Positions 48,001-59,648 of a stretch of 64,000 nucleotides of DNA are shown one piece after another (position 1 is the first letter of the stretch; every line of letters starts with the position of its first letter). The translations under genes were made by a program, and so were the position numbers. The DNA comes from Naematelia aurantialba (Eukaryota; Basidiomycota; Tremellomycetes; Tremellales; Naemateliaceae): the NCBI GenBank assembly GCA_021527695.1, contig JAKFAO010000004.1, positions 682,001 through 746,000 on the forward strand. Reading direction: 5' to 3'. The notes under the pieces are model-generated. The model was not told the DNA's origin and searched no databases. It worked only from the letters and a program-made list of their open reading frames with translations.

Positions 48001-49421
48001 GGAGGTAGCGGTCAGGTGAGGAGAGGTTGTTCATCCAGCATCGCATAAAATTGGGCGTGAAGATCTGAGGCATGAGAGCGGCCGTCACGTGGGGAAGGGC
48101 CAGCGAGAAAATGGAAAAGCCCCAGTACTTGCGCTCAGACGAAGAAGAATTGGCAAAGAGAGATTCTGTAAGCAATCAGCAGGGCCAAGGTAAAGTATCG
48201 GCTCCACCACGCACCATCAACGACGACTCGGAAGAACTCCCGGAAAGGCGCGAGACCTGGTTGGATAGGTGATGGGGCTGGAGGGAAGTAGGTCGCAATG
48301 ATGATGTTCCACACAAAGTGAATCTGAGGCTTCCATGAACCGGTAGACGAGATAGCCCCGACATCCTCGTCTTCGCTATCGGTCTCCTGCAATAGCATTA
48401 GAGAGAATTGAGCAGAGGGGAGTGAGAGAACTCACCTTGAGGATTTTGGCGAGCGTCACCAGGTTTGCATTCGCTAGTATCGGCGTCTGCTTGAAAGTAG
48501 GCGCATACACGCTCTTCCAATCTAAATCCTGAGAGGAATCAGAATGATACGAGAAGATAAGTCGCAGAACACGTACCGGCCGTCGCCGCTCGAGGACCAA
48601 TGCCAGTCCGACCTTCCCCTGACTCCAAGTCTGGTCCGCAAAGACCGTAGCAAGCAGCCCGTCGATCGCCTCGTCCCTCCAAGAGACCTGACTCTCTAGT
48701 AATCTCTGTGCAGCCCCAACCAACGCCCACCATGCGCTCTCGCGCAGCCATGCTTTGTATTCACCGAGCTTGAGCAGATGATCGACGATGCTTTCAAAGT
48801 CCTCAGAGCGGGATGAGGGGGCGAACAGTGCGCCAGACTGTATGATAGCTGTGAGGCCAAACAAACGAGCGAAAAGCATATCTCGCTCGTCAGAGCCTTT
48901 CATCGATCTCGAGTATTGGGAATTCCGGATGAGCAGCGAAAGCACCTGGGAGGCTGCAATGCTTGGTATCCGGGATAAGAGCTGGCCCCCGTCAGCCCTG
49001 CATCTACGCAGCCACATAAACCACATGAATAACTCACCTCGGTAAGCGCCACTGCGAAACCTAGCCGACTTGACTCCCTGGAGCTTCCTAGACCTCTGAC
49101 GAGACGCAGCACAGAGTACACCACGTCCTCGGCATTAGCATCACTGAAAGCCTTGTGGAGCTTCCGTGCTTCTTCGTCGCCCCTCTGAGCCCGCCCATCA
49201 TCGCTCTCATCAACCTCTTCTCCTGACTCATCGTCTTCCTCCTCCTCCTCTTCGTCGTCCGCTTCCTCTTCACCTGAAGGGGCACCTCCCTTTGGATTTG
49301 CCGCTACATAGTTTTGCTGGAACCCCTCCAGTGATGAAATGAGATCTGCCGATGCCGATATACGGGTATCTTTTGATGATGAGGCCAGGTGCCAGAAGAG
49401 CGGGAGGACGTTGGACGTCAT
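45079..49421 (-). CDS. POL5: POL5 / DNA polymerase phi-type rDNA and ribosome biogenesis protein
   Basis: Nucleolar protein of the MYBBP1A/Pol5 family; despite its name it acts on rDNA transcription and ribosome assembly. Exons: 49421-49038, 48981-48577, 48528-48436, 48386-48215, 48165-47769, 47721-47544, 47488-47213, 47158-46850, 46801-46402, 46322-45079; 1285 aa. Start MTSNVLPLFWHLASSSKDTR at 49421 in context GGAAATGA. Visible: the N-terminal helical-repeat block LISSLEGFQQ, acidic insertion of about 40 residues, VVYSVLRLVRGLGSSRESSR then GFAVALTE; AIDGLLATVFADQTWSQGKVG; HKAALGIAKAVQDVV; LDVLIALLDKGSNDLRSLA; a long acidic region (about aa 740-830) with VWDDEQMMKVDAQLAEVF; and a Lys-rich nucleolar tail. 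All phases agree. Confidence 0.92.
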
Positions 49422-50894
49422 TTCCAGCCGTTCTTTGTTGCCCTGTGGATGCTTTGTCGGGATGATGGAGAGGGAAGAACGACTGACAAGCAAAGAACGG
49501 TAAGAGTTGGAGGAACTTTTTCAGAACTCGTGCTGAGGGGGCCCCGCGTAAACTCGTGTCATCCACGTGGAGTCACGTCGTGGTTCTTTGACGCGTTATG
49601 TTTCTGTTGAATGGCTGGGAATGGTTTTATCTCTAGTGTCCATTCCCAGGTCGTTGTGATCATATTTCTTATCCATCGATACGAGAGCAGGCTTGTATTC
49701 TGGTATCTAAACTCTACTTGCAGCTCGTGCAAGTGGAACGGCCGTCCATTGCCCTGCCCGAGAGGAGCCGAGCGCGTCGACATGTGCTTCCTTTCGATAT
49801 TGAGAGCCACCGTTTCTATCGACGCTAATATCCCATTGGATCTCGAGTCTGTAACATGATCAGCGCGAAGATGCACCAGAGCAAATTGCATCAAACCACA
49901 GACACTTGGGGTTTCATGCGCGCGGCAAACGGGAACGGACGCCCCTCGAGGAAGCCAGGGAGGAAGGTTCGTGCAAGGTCTCGCCACGGGGTGACAGGTT
50001 GACCAGTCAGTGTGAGACGGCTCGTTTAAATCCCGAACTGTAGTCTGATAACCTTCTGATTGCACAGTCATAGTGTGTTGAATATGCGAATGCATGTTCG
50101 CTGACCGAGACGGGAAGCAGACTGAGACATTTGCCGCAGCAGGTTCGCACGGAGCGCCGAGTCACACGACGTGGCTCACACCCAGCGCTTCCTGCGGTTC
50201 TTTGCTTCTCTCTCTCTCTGACCACTCGATGTCTTGCTGATGGTGTTTTATTGCTTCCGACTGCGCCCTTTCTCTCTCTCTCTCTCTCGCTGCCGCTCTC
50301 TCTCCCCTTGGATCTCTATCCTCCTCTGCGCTTGTGTTTCCAGTGACTAACCCCTCCTCCCGAGTGGGCTGAAACGCTCCAGAGGGGTATACGATCGGGT
50401 CCTGGGACCTCAATAAATCACAACATGATGAGATGGGGAAAAGCAAACGCCGAAGGTGAATGCGCAAGCCTCCGAGTACACCGACTGGTGGTTTGGACAG
50501 ACAGAAGGGTGGGGGGGAGGGGGAGGGGGAGGAGGAGGAGGAGGAGGAGGAGGCAAGTGATGCGAGGCAGCTCACTTATGGCGGCAGTGGACTCATTGCA
50601 AAGGGGCGTCCTCATGCATCATAGTGTGTGAGTCAACCGCACGCACCAAAGCTGATACTCGAGGGGGCCTTAGTGGCTAGATATATTAGAGTCCACTCAC
50701 TGTCTGCTCGTGCGATGCATCTTCTTCTCTCATCTGCGGCTGTATTGCAAAGACAAACTCGGATTGCCGACTCTCTGGAATCTCGCTTGAGACGGTCCTG
50801 ACGAGTTGTCCTCTGCCGCCGCCGCCTTGTGGTCCGCCTGCCAATTCAACCAGCTTCTTGAGATATCCTTCCCCCCAACGCCTCGCCCGCAGAA
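49422..50894. other. Intergenic region between divergent POL5 and methyltransferase genes
   Basis: About 1.5 kb. It contains CT-rich tracts (50206-50219 and about 50270-50288), an AGG trinucleotide tract (50529-50553) and short frames on both strands. The largest frame (49559-50095, minus, 178 aa) has no recognisable motif, lies directly upstream of POL5 and is treated as chance. Promoters of both genes must be here. Confidence 0.5.
50529..50553. repeat. AGG trinucleotide microsatellite
   Basis: Eight uninterrupted AGG triplets preceded by a G-rich stretch (GGGGGG and GGGGGA runs), upstream of the methyltransferase gene. The G-rich strand could form a G-quadruplex; that is inference. Confidence 0.85.
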
Positions 50895-52589
50895 ATGTTT
50901 ACCAGGTTGCTTCGGAAAGACCACAGCCGCAGCGAATCGACGAGCTGTTTAGCCCCCAGCGTTACCGAGGCGCAACGGTAAGGTCTGAGCTATTCCGGTG
51001 ACTTCCCATACTGATCGTCCGTTTCGCAGGCTTGACATGATGCACGCTATCCATACTAGCGTCTTGGGACTACACCATTCCGAGATGATCGCCAAACACC
51101 TTGCATGTGTTCATGCCGAGGGAAGAAGAAGCAAGGTTCTTGACGTTGGGACTGTGAGTAGTTGATTCCTAGACATACGCTGTCGGATTTGCCAATCATT
51201 CCTGTTGGACGTTTCCCTCGTTGGCATCTTCAAGCCGGAGATGCAAGAGCCAAACATACCACGAGGCGGACAAGCTTATGTAAAATTCTTCTTTGCTGAT
51301 CCCCTCTCTCTTCTCACAGGGTACAGGTAAGCCTTGACGAGCGGCCCAATGGGTCGAGCTCATAAGAGACTCTTGTTTTCTCGTGGTGCCACGTTTGCCA
51401 ATTGCACCCATAGGCACCTGGTCTGTCTCATTGGCCAACGCCCAACCGTTCTCCGATGTGGTAGCTGTAGAGTGAGTGCCGTTGCTGTCTCGATGCATTA
51501 CCCCGTCGCCGACCGTGTAGTAACGACTGGTCATGCTTTCGCAACGGAGTATCGACCCATGGTAATGTTGACTTTTCCACTGTCAGTGAGTAAAGCGATT
51601 TGGCCCTTCTGTAATCACTGATTTTTGCAGATGTCTCTGAGCCACTTCCTTTCTGCACGAATCAATTCGGTACGTAGAATTGACTCGTGCATGCGGGAAC
51701 CCTCGACCGCTCTGAACGATCTCATCTCGAGTCGACATCACCATGGCTGATTCAACCAGACTTGATCCACGTCAAGTGTCTTCTCCTCGATGTGCCTCGA
51801 TATTCTCAACTTCTGGAGAGACTTGCTGTCATTCTCCGACCGGGAGGAATGCTAGTTTGCGTAGAATGCGAACCCACCTATGTGAGCTGGGCTGTCGCCG
51901 ATTTCCCGATCGTAACAATTCTCAATCTACACCCTTGCAGCTCTCTGCAACGGGCCAAGTGGGCCACTCCCTTCGACAATGGACAGCGTGTGTGCGGGAA
52001 GCCTATGCCGCTGCATATAGTAAGACTGTATCCCTCTTCTCGGGTCGTGCTCATGATTCTGAAGTAGATATCACGACCCCGGCCCGCCTCGTCCCGACGA
52101 TTGCAGGTAGCGGCGTTTTGTCAGCCTGTCATACCTACTGGTGTCGATTATGCTGATAGTTCAGTGCCTCGCAGGTATATTGCACCGAGATAGGTGTTCC
52201 TACCACAGACTACATGCGAGGTAGTGAGTCGCATGACTCCGTCCGACTCGCGGTGCTCATGACCAGTGTTTCCGTTTCTTGACTCCCGTCTGCCTCACAC
52301 CACAGCCCCGTTCTGACCAGCTATAGACTCAAGGACCATTGAGTCCGCGGGCCGCATGCACCAGCAGGTGATAGCTGCGAACATGAGAAAAATCATGCCA
52401 AGGTTGCTGGAACATGGGTACGGTCTAGTAGATGTCGAAAGGATGATGGCGGAATGCCTGGCGGAGGTGAGATATGTCTGTTGTCCTGGTCATGCCAAGC
52501 GTATGGGCTCAATGTAATAGCTCTGTGGTCCGGGGTCGAAGCATTACCAGCGCCTGTTTTCCGTCTACGCAAAGAAGGTAAAGTGGTAG
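50895..52589 (+). CDS. SAM-dependent methyltransferase, fungal UMTA/LaeA-like type
   Basis: Class I methyltransferase; substrate unknown. Exons: 50895-50977, 51030-51153, 51320-51326, 51414-51471, 51521-51561, 51631-51669, 51760-51881, 51941-52114, 52175-52220, 52327-52466, 52521-52589; 300 aa. Visible: motif I VLDVGTGTGTWSVSLA, which exists only if the 7-nt exon 51320-51326 is included; FRNGVSTHDVSEPLPF; FDLIHVKCLLLDV; motif LRPGGMLVCVECEPTY; ESAGRMHQQ; and the characteristic ending HYQRLFSVYAKKV. The junction 52114/52175 uses a weak GTTTTG donor and is the least certain; a possible 48-nt intron at 52018-52065 would keep frame. Homologues include secondary-metabolism regulators and many unstudied enzymes; no biosynthetic gene cluster surrounds it. 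Confidence 0.8.
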
Positions 52590-53006
52590 AGGTTTCTGGC
52601 AAGTTCGTGATCCATGCGAAGACTGGAGCTGAAAAGTGCAGGACATTACCCGGCGGGCCCCCTGTGGTTTCTGACGAATTCTCGAAGCGTACGACTTGAT
52701 CCGCTCAACCCAGGAGCCGAGGTGCACATCACGACTTGGCCACCTCCCGATCGAACGTCCAAGCATCGCATTCAGCTTTATGTCTCCAGGCGAGCACTTA
52801 CCTTAGAGCATAGACGTGCATGCGGGTGTGGCGCATCGCAATGCAGGTTTTCATTAGCAGCAGTGCAATTGGTTTACGCAGGCAGGGTGTTTGGTCAGAC
52901 TCTCTCTCGTGGGAACCTCACCGCGTGGACGATTCTGTGGAAGTGGGATATACAATAAAGAGCCTGCATGATGCTACAGATACGACACACCACGATGGAC
53001 CAGGCG

Positions 53007-54468
53007 CTATCGGATCTGCTTTCCGAGAAGCCCCTCTTTCGCTGCTTCTGGACTGGTGTATATCACGGCATGGCCGGGGTAGGAAGCCCGCGACGACGGG
53101 ACGTCGACCACCAGGGTAAGAAGGGTGAACTGGCCGGCTGCGTTCTGCGACCTGTTAGCACGCCCATATCCTATCCAGGTGTCCAGAATCTGGCCCGGCG
53201 TTTCCCTCGCCCAAGAGATAGAAAGTAGATTGCAGGTGGAAAGTGCTCCACAGGGGATAATCCGTACAACTCACCTTGACATATTCGGCCCGAGCCTCGC
53301 CGACCTTGTACGTACCTGGTGGCGGGAGACCTTTATGGACCTCTCTCCGTGGTTGACCGGGCGGGGCACGGAGAGTTGTCCACCCACCAAACCACCTGGC
53401 TAGAACCCCGTCGTCCTCTTGCTCCCCTTCCTCTGCATGCTTCTGCGTTGCCCGACTCCTTAGACTGCTCACACGTGTCTCCGTGGCCGCATCTCCTTCA
53501 ACATGTCTGTTGCTTCCCTCGCCGTCGTCGTCGCCACTGCTGCGAACAGCTCCCGTCCAACTGAGGAACTCTCGGCCTAGATTCTCCACGCGAGACCAGT
53601 ATCCCCAAACCCAGGACAGAGGCTCGGGCTCATCCCTGCCCCGCCCGTGTACGTAGAACGTCATGATCATGTGGTCCCGCCCGGAGACGGGGTGTTTGAT
53701 ATATGTATGTGCGATGGGAGGAGAGCCACGTGTAGGTGCTGATGCATGTGGCGAGTGCGTGAATTTCAGCGGCGGGAGGAGGTGCAGGTTGAGCTAGAGT
53801 ATGTCAGTCCCACCAGTGACCGACAGACAGGGAAGACGAAGGAAAGGGGAACTCCGGCGCAGATCAGACAGACGACTTACAGCGTCCGAAGCGCGGATAA
53901 GATCTACCGCCGAGGAATACAGCACCGACGGCGAGTTGGGCGCGAAGAGTTCGGTGGTCAGTGCAATGGTAAGGATAACGAGTAGCGCGCCTCCGACAAT
54001 GATGACTGAGAGGTTGCCTGTTTGTTGGGTGGTTCTGACCACTGATGGGTTGTCAGTCCTGCTGTTTTAATGTCCCCATATGCTTTCCCATCGAGCCCAA
54101 CTTTGTTGGGTCTCCAAGAGGACGGCTTTGAACAGATGCTTAGAAAGAAGGAATGGCCGAGGTCTGGAGACTGGCGACTCACACTTCCCGCCAAGGCCCA
54201 ACTCGCCCCACGGTCTCCATTTCTTACTTCTTCCCGAGGGTCCGACGCCGAGGGGGAACGGTCCAACCGAGTCACGACCCTTGGTATCACGAAACGCTGA
54301 GCTGCTCGATGAAGGGGTGTCGAGATTCGGTAACTCCCGGTGTGTGGCATAACCTCGGAATGGCACAAGAGGAAAAAGGGATTGCTTAGGCAGCCGGGTG
54401 AATGGCGCAGCCTGAGATTGGCGTGGAGCTACCTGCAGCAGAATGGTGATGGGAAGTCTTGGTGGCAT
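53007..54468 (-). CDS. TIM21: Mitochondrial import inner membrane translocase subunit TIM21
   Basis: Inner-membrane protein that tethers the TIM23 channel to the TOM complex and respiratory chain. Exons: 54468-54183, 54041-53881, 53793-53275, 53189-53007; 382 aa. The first 45 residues are Arg/Ser/Gln-rich without acidic residues (MPPRLPITILLQ...FRGYAT), as expected of a matrix-targeting presequence. Then comes the family block TTQQTGNLSVIIVGGALLVI (start of the transmembrane helix) followed by TTELFAPNSPSVLYSSA. The intermembrane-space domain has SPPIAHTYIKHPVSGRDHM, IMTFYVHGR, a Trp-rich stretch and ENLGREFLSW. The segment after about residue 270, with an acidic insertion and the last exon of 60 residues, is not family-typical, so the 3' end is less certain. 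Confidence 0.85.
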
Positions 54469-54668
54469 CTCGATGTGTTGTGACTGGATAGATTTTCCAC
54501 CCAGATGCCAAAGGCCTTGCTCCCAAACGGCCCGCATGAAGAGGGTGGAGGTGGTTTTGCTTCCGCTTTATGAAGTCGCGAAACCGCGTAGACGACGCTG
54601 GTCACGTACCATTTTCCTCCCTCCATCCGCCTCAATCCGTCAGACACCTCTGCGGGACGACGTACAGG
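54469..54668. promoter_or_regulatory. Compact bidirectional region between TIM21 and TCP1
   Basis: Exactly 200 bp separate the two divergent start codons, so both core promoters must share it. No TATA box is evident. It offers a compact divergent promoter for two housekeeping genes. Confidence 0.55.
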
Positions 54669-57018
54669 ATGGCGGCGACAATGTACCAGCGGGACCCTCG
54701 TGCGGTGGGTAGTCCTATCGTATCTCGTGGTATATGCCAGATGGCAGAGCTGACATGAACTAGGGCCTCTTCTTGGGAGGATCAAGAGTCAGCGGAGCGG
54801 AGATTAGGGATCAGAACGGTCAGTATTGCTTCTGCATTCCTCTGAGAATAATGGATGAGCTGACGACGAGACCCAGTAATGGCATGCCAGACGGTGTCAA
54901 ACATCCTCAAATCGTCGCTTGGACCTGTCGGGTACGTTTGACTCTTGCCTGGATGGGTAGACTCCCTGGAGTGAATGATGCTGATTATGCAGGCTGGACA
55001 AAATGCTGGTGGACAATGTAGGAGATGTGACCATCACCAATGACGGCGCGACGATCCTCTCTCTGCTCGAAGTGACGCACCCAGCCGTTAGTCTACGCTC
55101 TACCCTGCAGCATGGCCAAGCCAATTGCAACACAGCCACTGCAATTGACTTGGCCGAGCAACCACAAGAGAAGGCTCGCCTGACAACAAACGCTGATGTG
55201 TACAGGCGCGCATCCTCGTCTCGCTCGCTACACAGCAAGACAAGGAGGTGGGAGACGGCACGACCTCGGTCGTCCTTCTTGCTTCAGAGCTGCTCCGTCG
55301 GGCAAATGAGCTCGTCCGGAACAAGATCCACCCCACTACAGTCATTGCTGGTTACCGGTGAGTAGACATCCACGCGACACAAGTTTGGCGCTGAGAAAGA
55401 TGCTTGCAGGCTTGCGTGCAAAGAGGCTTGCCGATTCATGGCGGAGCAGCTGTCGACAAAAGTGGACAAGCTCGGGCGCGACTGTCTCGTCAACGTCGCC
55501 AAGACCTCGATGAGCTCAAAGATTCTTGCTGCGTGAGTCGACTCTCGCTCTTTTTATTGCTTTAACATTCTCTCTCTCCTTCCCTCACCTTGCTCTTTCT
55601 AGCTCTCCTTTCGTTCCACTCACTTCCGGTCTCATCTCTTTCTCTCCCTCTTGTTTCTTCTGCTTGCCCTCTTTACTTCCCTTTCCCAAATGGACTGCAA
55701 TAGCTGACACGTGCAGGGACGATGACTTCTTTGCCCCTCTTGCAGTCGACGCTATGCTGGCGGTTAAGACCGTCAACCCGCGAGGCGAGAAAAAGTACCC
55801 TGTGAAGGCGGTCAACGTGCTGAAAGCCCATGGGAAGAGCGCAAGGGAGAGCTTCATGGTCAAGGGATATGCACTGAACTGCACGGTTGCGTCTCAGGGT
55901 GAGCGGCATCTAGCTCTGTCAATGTAAACTAATTGTCCCGTCAGCCATGAAGACCCGGGTGCAGAATGCCAAAATCGCGTGTCTTGACATGAATCTGGCG
56001 AAGCAGCGGATGCATCTCGGTGTTCATATCACCATTGATGACCCTGAGCAGCTCGAGGCTATTCGTGCAAGGTGATTTGCTCCGCATACACCATCGACGA
56101 AAGCTGATAGATCAGGGAATCGGAAATCACGCTGGAGAGGGTCCGCAAAATCTTGGCGACCGGCGCTAATGTCATCCTCACCACGAAAGGCATCGATGAC
56201 TTGTGTCTGAAAGAGTTTGTCGAGGCGGGAGCCATGGCTGTCCGCCGATGCCGGAAAGAAGACCTGCGGCGAATTGCCAGGGCGACGGGCGCTACTCTTG
56301 TGTCATCTTTGGCCAACCTAGATGGCGAGGAGACGTTCGAGGCGACCAGTCTGGGATTCGCTGAAGAAGTTGTGCAAGAGCGCATCAGTGACGACGAGCT
56401 CATTCTGGTCAAGGGGACAAAGGTGGTCAACTCGTCGAGCATTATCTTGCGAGGAGCCAATGATTATATGTTGGACGAGATGGAGAGAGCTTTACATGAC
56501 GCACTCAGTATCGTCAAGCGGACGCTTGAGAGTGGAAGTGTGGTGCCGGGGGGCGGTGCGGTTGAGACGGCACTATCGATCTATTTGGAGAACTTTGCGA
56601 CCACTCTGGTGAGTCTGCCCCCGTGGAAACTATCCCGAGCACGGCTGACCGTGCTTAGGGCTCCCGTGAACAGCTCGCCATCGCCGAGTTTGCCAATGCC
56701 CTATTGACCATCCCAAAAACCCTCGCCCTCAACGCTGCAAAAGACTCGACCGACTTGGTGGCAAAGCTTCGCGCCTACCACAATGCAGCTCAGAACGCGT
56801 CTCAAGCCGATCCCAAACGCGCCTTGATGTTCTATGGTCTCGATCTGCTCAACGGGGAAGTGATTGACAATCGTTTGGCAGGGGTATTGGAGCCCACGAT
56901 AAGTAAGATCAAGTCACTCAAGTCGGCACTGGAGGCGGCGACCAGTCTGTTGAGGATAGATGACTCAATCACGGTCGCGCCGGAACAGAAAGAAGAGCGG
57001 GATCCTCATGGTCATTAG
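54669..57018 (+). CDS. TCP1: T-complex protein 1 subunit alpha (CCT1/TCP1)
   Basis: Alpha subunit of the eukaryotic cytosolic chaperonin CCT/TRiC, which folds actin, tubulin and WD proteins. Exons: 54669-54704, 54764-54818, 54877-54931, 54993-55086, 55206-55357, 55410-55532, 55717-55898, 55945-56071, 56116-56608, 56659-57018; 558 aa, matching the family. Visible: [40 protein letters not shown] then [11 protein letters not shown], the ATPase motif [51 protein letters not shown] and [15 protein letters not shown]. The [17 protein letters not shown] and [20 protein letters not shown] blocks identify the alpha rather than another subunit. The first four coding exons are 36-94 nt. Confidence 0.96.
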
Positions 57019-57289
57019 AGCATGCATCTGTATCATCTGATGCGGGCGGCGACGACCCAGACTTCACATACAGCCTGATTGGTGTGATAGATGTCGAGCT
57101 CTGCCTTGGTCAGTCATAGCAACGAGAGAAAAGAAGGAAAGAAGATAATGAAAGAAGAGCGGCCAACACAGAGGTGGCTTTCTCTTCTCTTCTTCGTTTA
57201 CTTCATCCTCGTTTCTCTCCTATTCTCTCGCGACATTGTGACTACAAGAACACGAAATCCCAAAGGCTCGACATCTTCTGCATATCGCC

Positions 57290-58883
57290 ATGCACCCACA
57301 AAGTACGCGGCCAGCGACCCGGCTTGCAGACAATACGTCCACCCTTCCCGCAGAACTAGAGGGTGCCGTGTCTCCCGTGGGCCTTCTTGACACGATTACT
57401 GAAGAGCTTGACTGATAAGTTGCAGCCCCAAGAGAGACAGAACACGGTTGTCGATGTGCAGATTCCGTCTCTCCGAACTGAACTGGACATGCCTCCCCTT
57501 ACGGGTCCTGCACAAGAAGGAAGAGAAGAAGAGGAAGCTAGCGATGGACCCCGAGACTTGCAGCATGGTCCCTCCTTGGTGCGGTTGCTCTCTTCTCCGT
57601 CTGGGGTATCCGAGCTCGCCGAGCCCGAAGCTCAGGTTCGAGAAGCGGAATCTACTGAGACTTCCCCAACGGTTGCGTCGAGTGGAGGCTCTCCCCAAGT
57701 CGATGACCAAGGGGCAGATCGCGACTATCAGCTGGATCAACTGCAGCCACAACTCCGGCAAGCCCAAGATGGGACAAATCAACCCATACAGCCACTTGCT
57801 CTTCGTGACCGGGCTATGTCTCGACATAATGCAGCTGGTCCTCCCGACACAGCATCTACAGTTGCCACCAGTGTCACTCTAGTCTCCACCGGCTCTGTGA
57901 TCTCCGCCGGCTCGGACATGACGGACACGAGGTCAGAATCGTCCTTCGGTCACAACCCTGACGGATCGGCTGTTCTTCCTAGAGAACGGCCTCCCCTTAC
58001 GCCCCGATCTCGTTCCGAGCCAATAAATTTGGACGGATGGCTGCTGGGCAACATGGAAATGATTGATCTCAGACCGCGACCTCGCCCAAGACTCTTCGAT
58101 GTTGAAAGGGGCGAATCCGATGGGGAGGCCGAAAGCAATGTTGAGAGTAATGGCAGCAGATTTGATCCGGAGCAAACGCCGACGGCCACGGGCGTCCCCA
58201 CCCTTAGTAACGGACTGAGGGTGATCGACCTTTCGACACTTCGCATTCCACTTTACCGTCGTCCCGAGGGGTCTGATGCCAGTAACAGGCATGCGATGTA
58301 TATCAGTCCTTTGACGCCGCCCAGGCCGAGTATGTTTAGGAGCTTTCTTTCCCTGCCTGGCGGAAGCGGTGCCGATCTTTTCCATGTCGGCGAGACTGGA
58401 CGTGTAACCCGAGCAGGCCAGGAGCAAATCACGCATGCACCAGAACTTTCAGCAATCCCTACACGCGCGGGGCGATCCGTAGAAAGTATCACCACAGGAA
58501 TTCCTGCGGGGCAGTCTCGTGCGGCTAGCCCTATACAGAATTCTAGCCCAAATGTTCCTCGGGGCCCTCGGCATACACCTGCCACAGTAGCAGCAGGAAC
58601 TTCGCGCCACACATCTCCAGCTGAAAGCACACACTTGACCGTTCCCTCAGGGCCGTCACGTGCGACTGATCCCGCCACCAGCATTGCGCGTCCCACCGCT
58701 TCGCCAGCGCCGATGGCTCCTGTCCTGGAGGAGGAGGCCGTTCAGCAAGAAGAGGAGGACGACAACTCGCCGGAGGCTGTAGCGCGAGCCTCCACAGAAG
58801 CTCAGTACTCGAGGAGGATAAAGGTTTCACCTTCCCAGCTCTCCAAGCGCGCCCAGCACGCCCCGTGCTGCACGACTATCTAG
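57290..58883 (+). CDS. Uncharacterised disordered Ser/Pro-rich protein with C-terminal CCTTI
   Basis: Exon 1 57290-57367 (ATG in context CGCCATGC) joins by a 58-nt GTGTCT..GCAG intron to exon 2 57426-58883; 511 aa. The frame upstream of exon 2 has only a GTG start, which is why the spliced start is preferred. No family is recognised. The sequence is Ser, Pro, Thr and Glu-rich and almost certainly disordered, with short repeated themes (RPRPRP near 58070; SIARPTASPAPMAPV, then EEEAVQQEEEDD near 58730). It ends CCTTI, which has the form of a weak CaaX box with a neighbouring Cys; lipid attachment is speculation. Codon use looks coding throughout. Confidence 0.6.
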
Positions 58884-59648
58884 TCCAGCTCCTATGTCGG
58901 ATACGAGGAATAGCTTTTGCAGGTGTTGTCCTGTTCGTCTGGAACTCGTAGCTACGGCGGCTGAATCTCGTAAAGTGAGGGAAGCCCCACGGCTGACATG
59001 ACGCAGGTACTGGTCTGCATGATAGAGCCGCTTCGTGTCACAGTTTGCATGTATTTGAGAGTGCTTGTCTTGATCGGATGCTCTACTCCTGGATCCTCTC
59101 TTCAGCGCCCAGCATTGCGTACGGAACGACCGCGATATGCCGGCGCATTCTGGGGGGGTCAGGATGATCCCCAGCGATAATCGATGAGTGGCAAATGAGA
59201 AGCTCCTGCGGCAACGCGTCCCGTCGACGCACGGACAAACATGCGCTTGTTTACATCCCTTCCCTCAGGCGCGCAACCTGCAGGCGAAAGGATTGTTTCC
59301 GATGTCACGTCCACAGCAAAGATAACAAAGCAATGTACAGCGAGATGCATCGCGTCACTACCTAATGCCGCCCACACGGCCTAATTCACAGACCGAGCAG
59401 AATCACACATACAAGCTACGACGACACGGTTCCCCTGATTTCCCGCTGTAGTGCCGCCGGGTCGAAGAAAGTAGAGTTGGTCAAAAACGAAGTGGTGACC
59501 AGATTGCCCAAAGGCATTCTGGTGGGAACAAGGGCGGAGCGGCGATCTCGCGCACCCGATTAGAGCGAAACGAAGAGTGAAAATTGGAATGGTGGTACAC
59601 GAAAGAGGCGAGCGAAGGGAACATGCGGCCCAAAACAGGTACTGGCGA
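58884..59648. other. Convergent intergenic region
   Basis: Holds the 3' ends of the gene at 57290 (+) and histone H1 (-). The short frames on both strands carry no motif. I see no gene or repeat here. Confidence 0.5.

Noticed and set aside
49559..50095. 178-codon minus-strand frame upstream of POL5
   Set aside because: No domain or biased codon use; sits where promoter and leader are expected; no phase-consistent splice into POL5.
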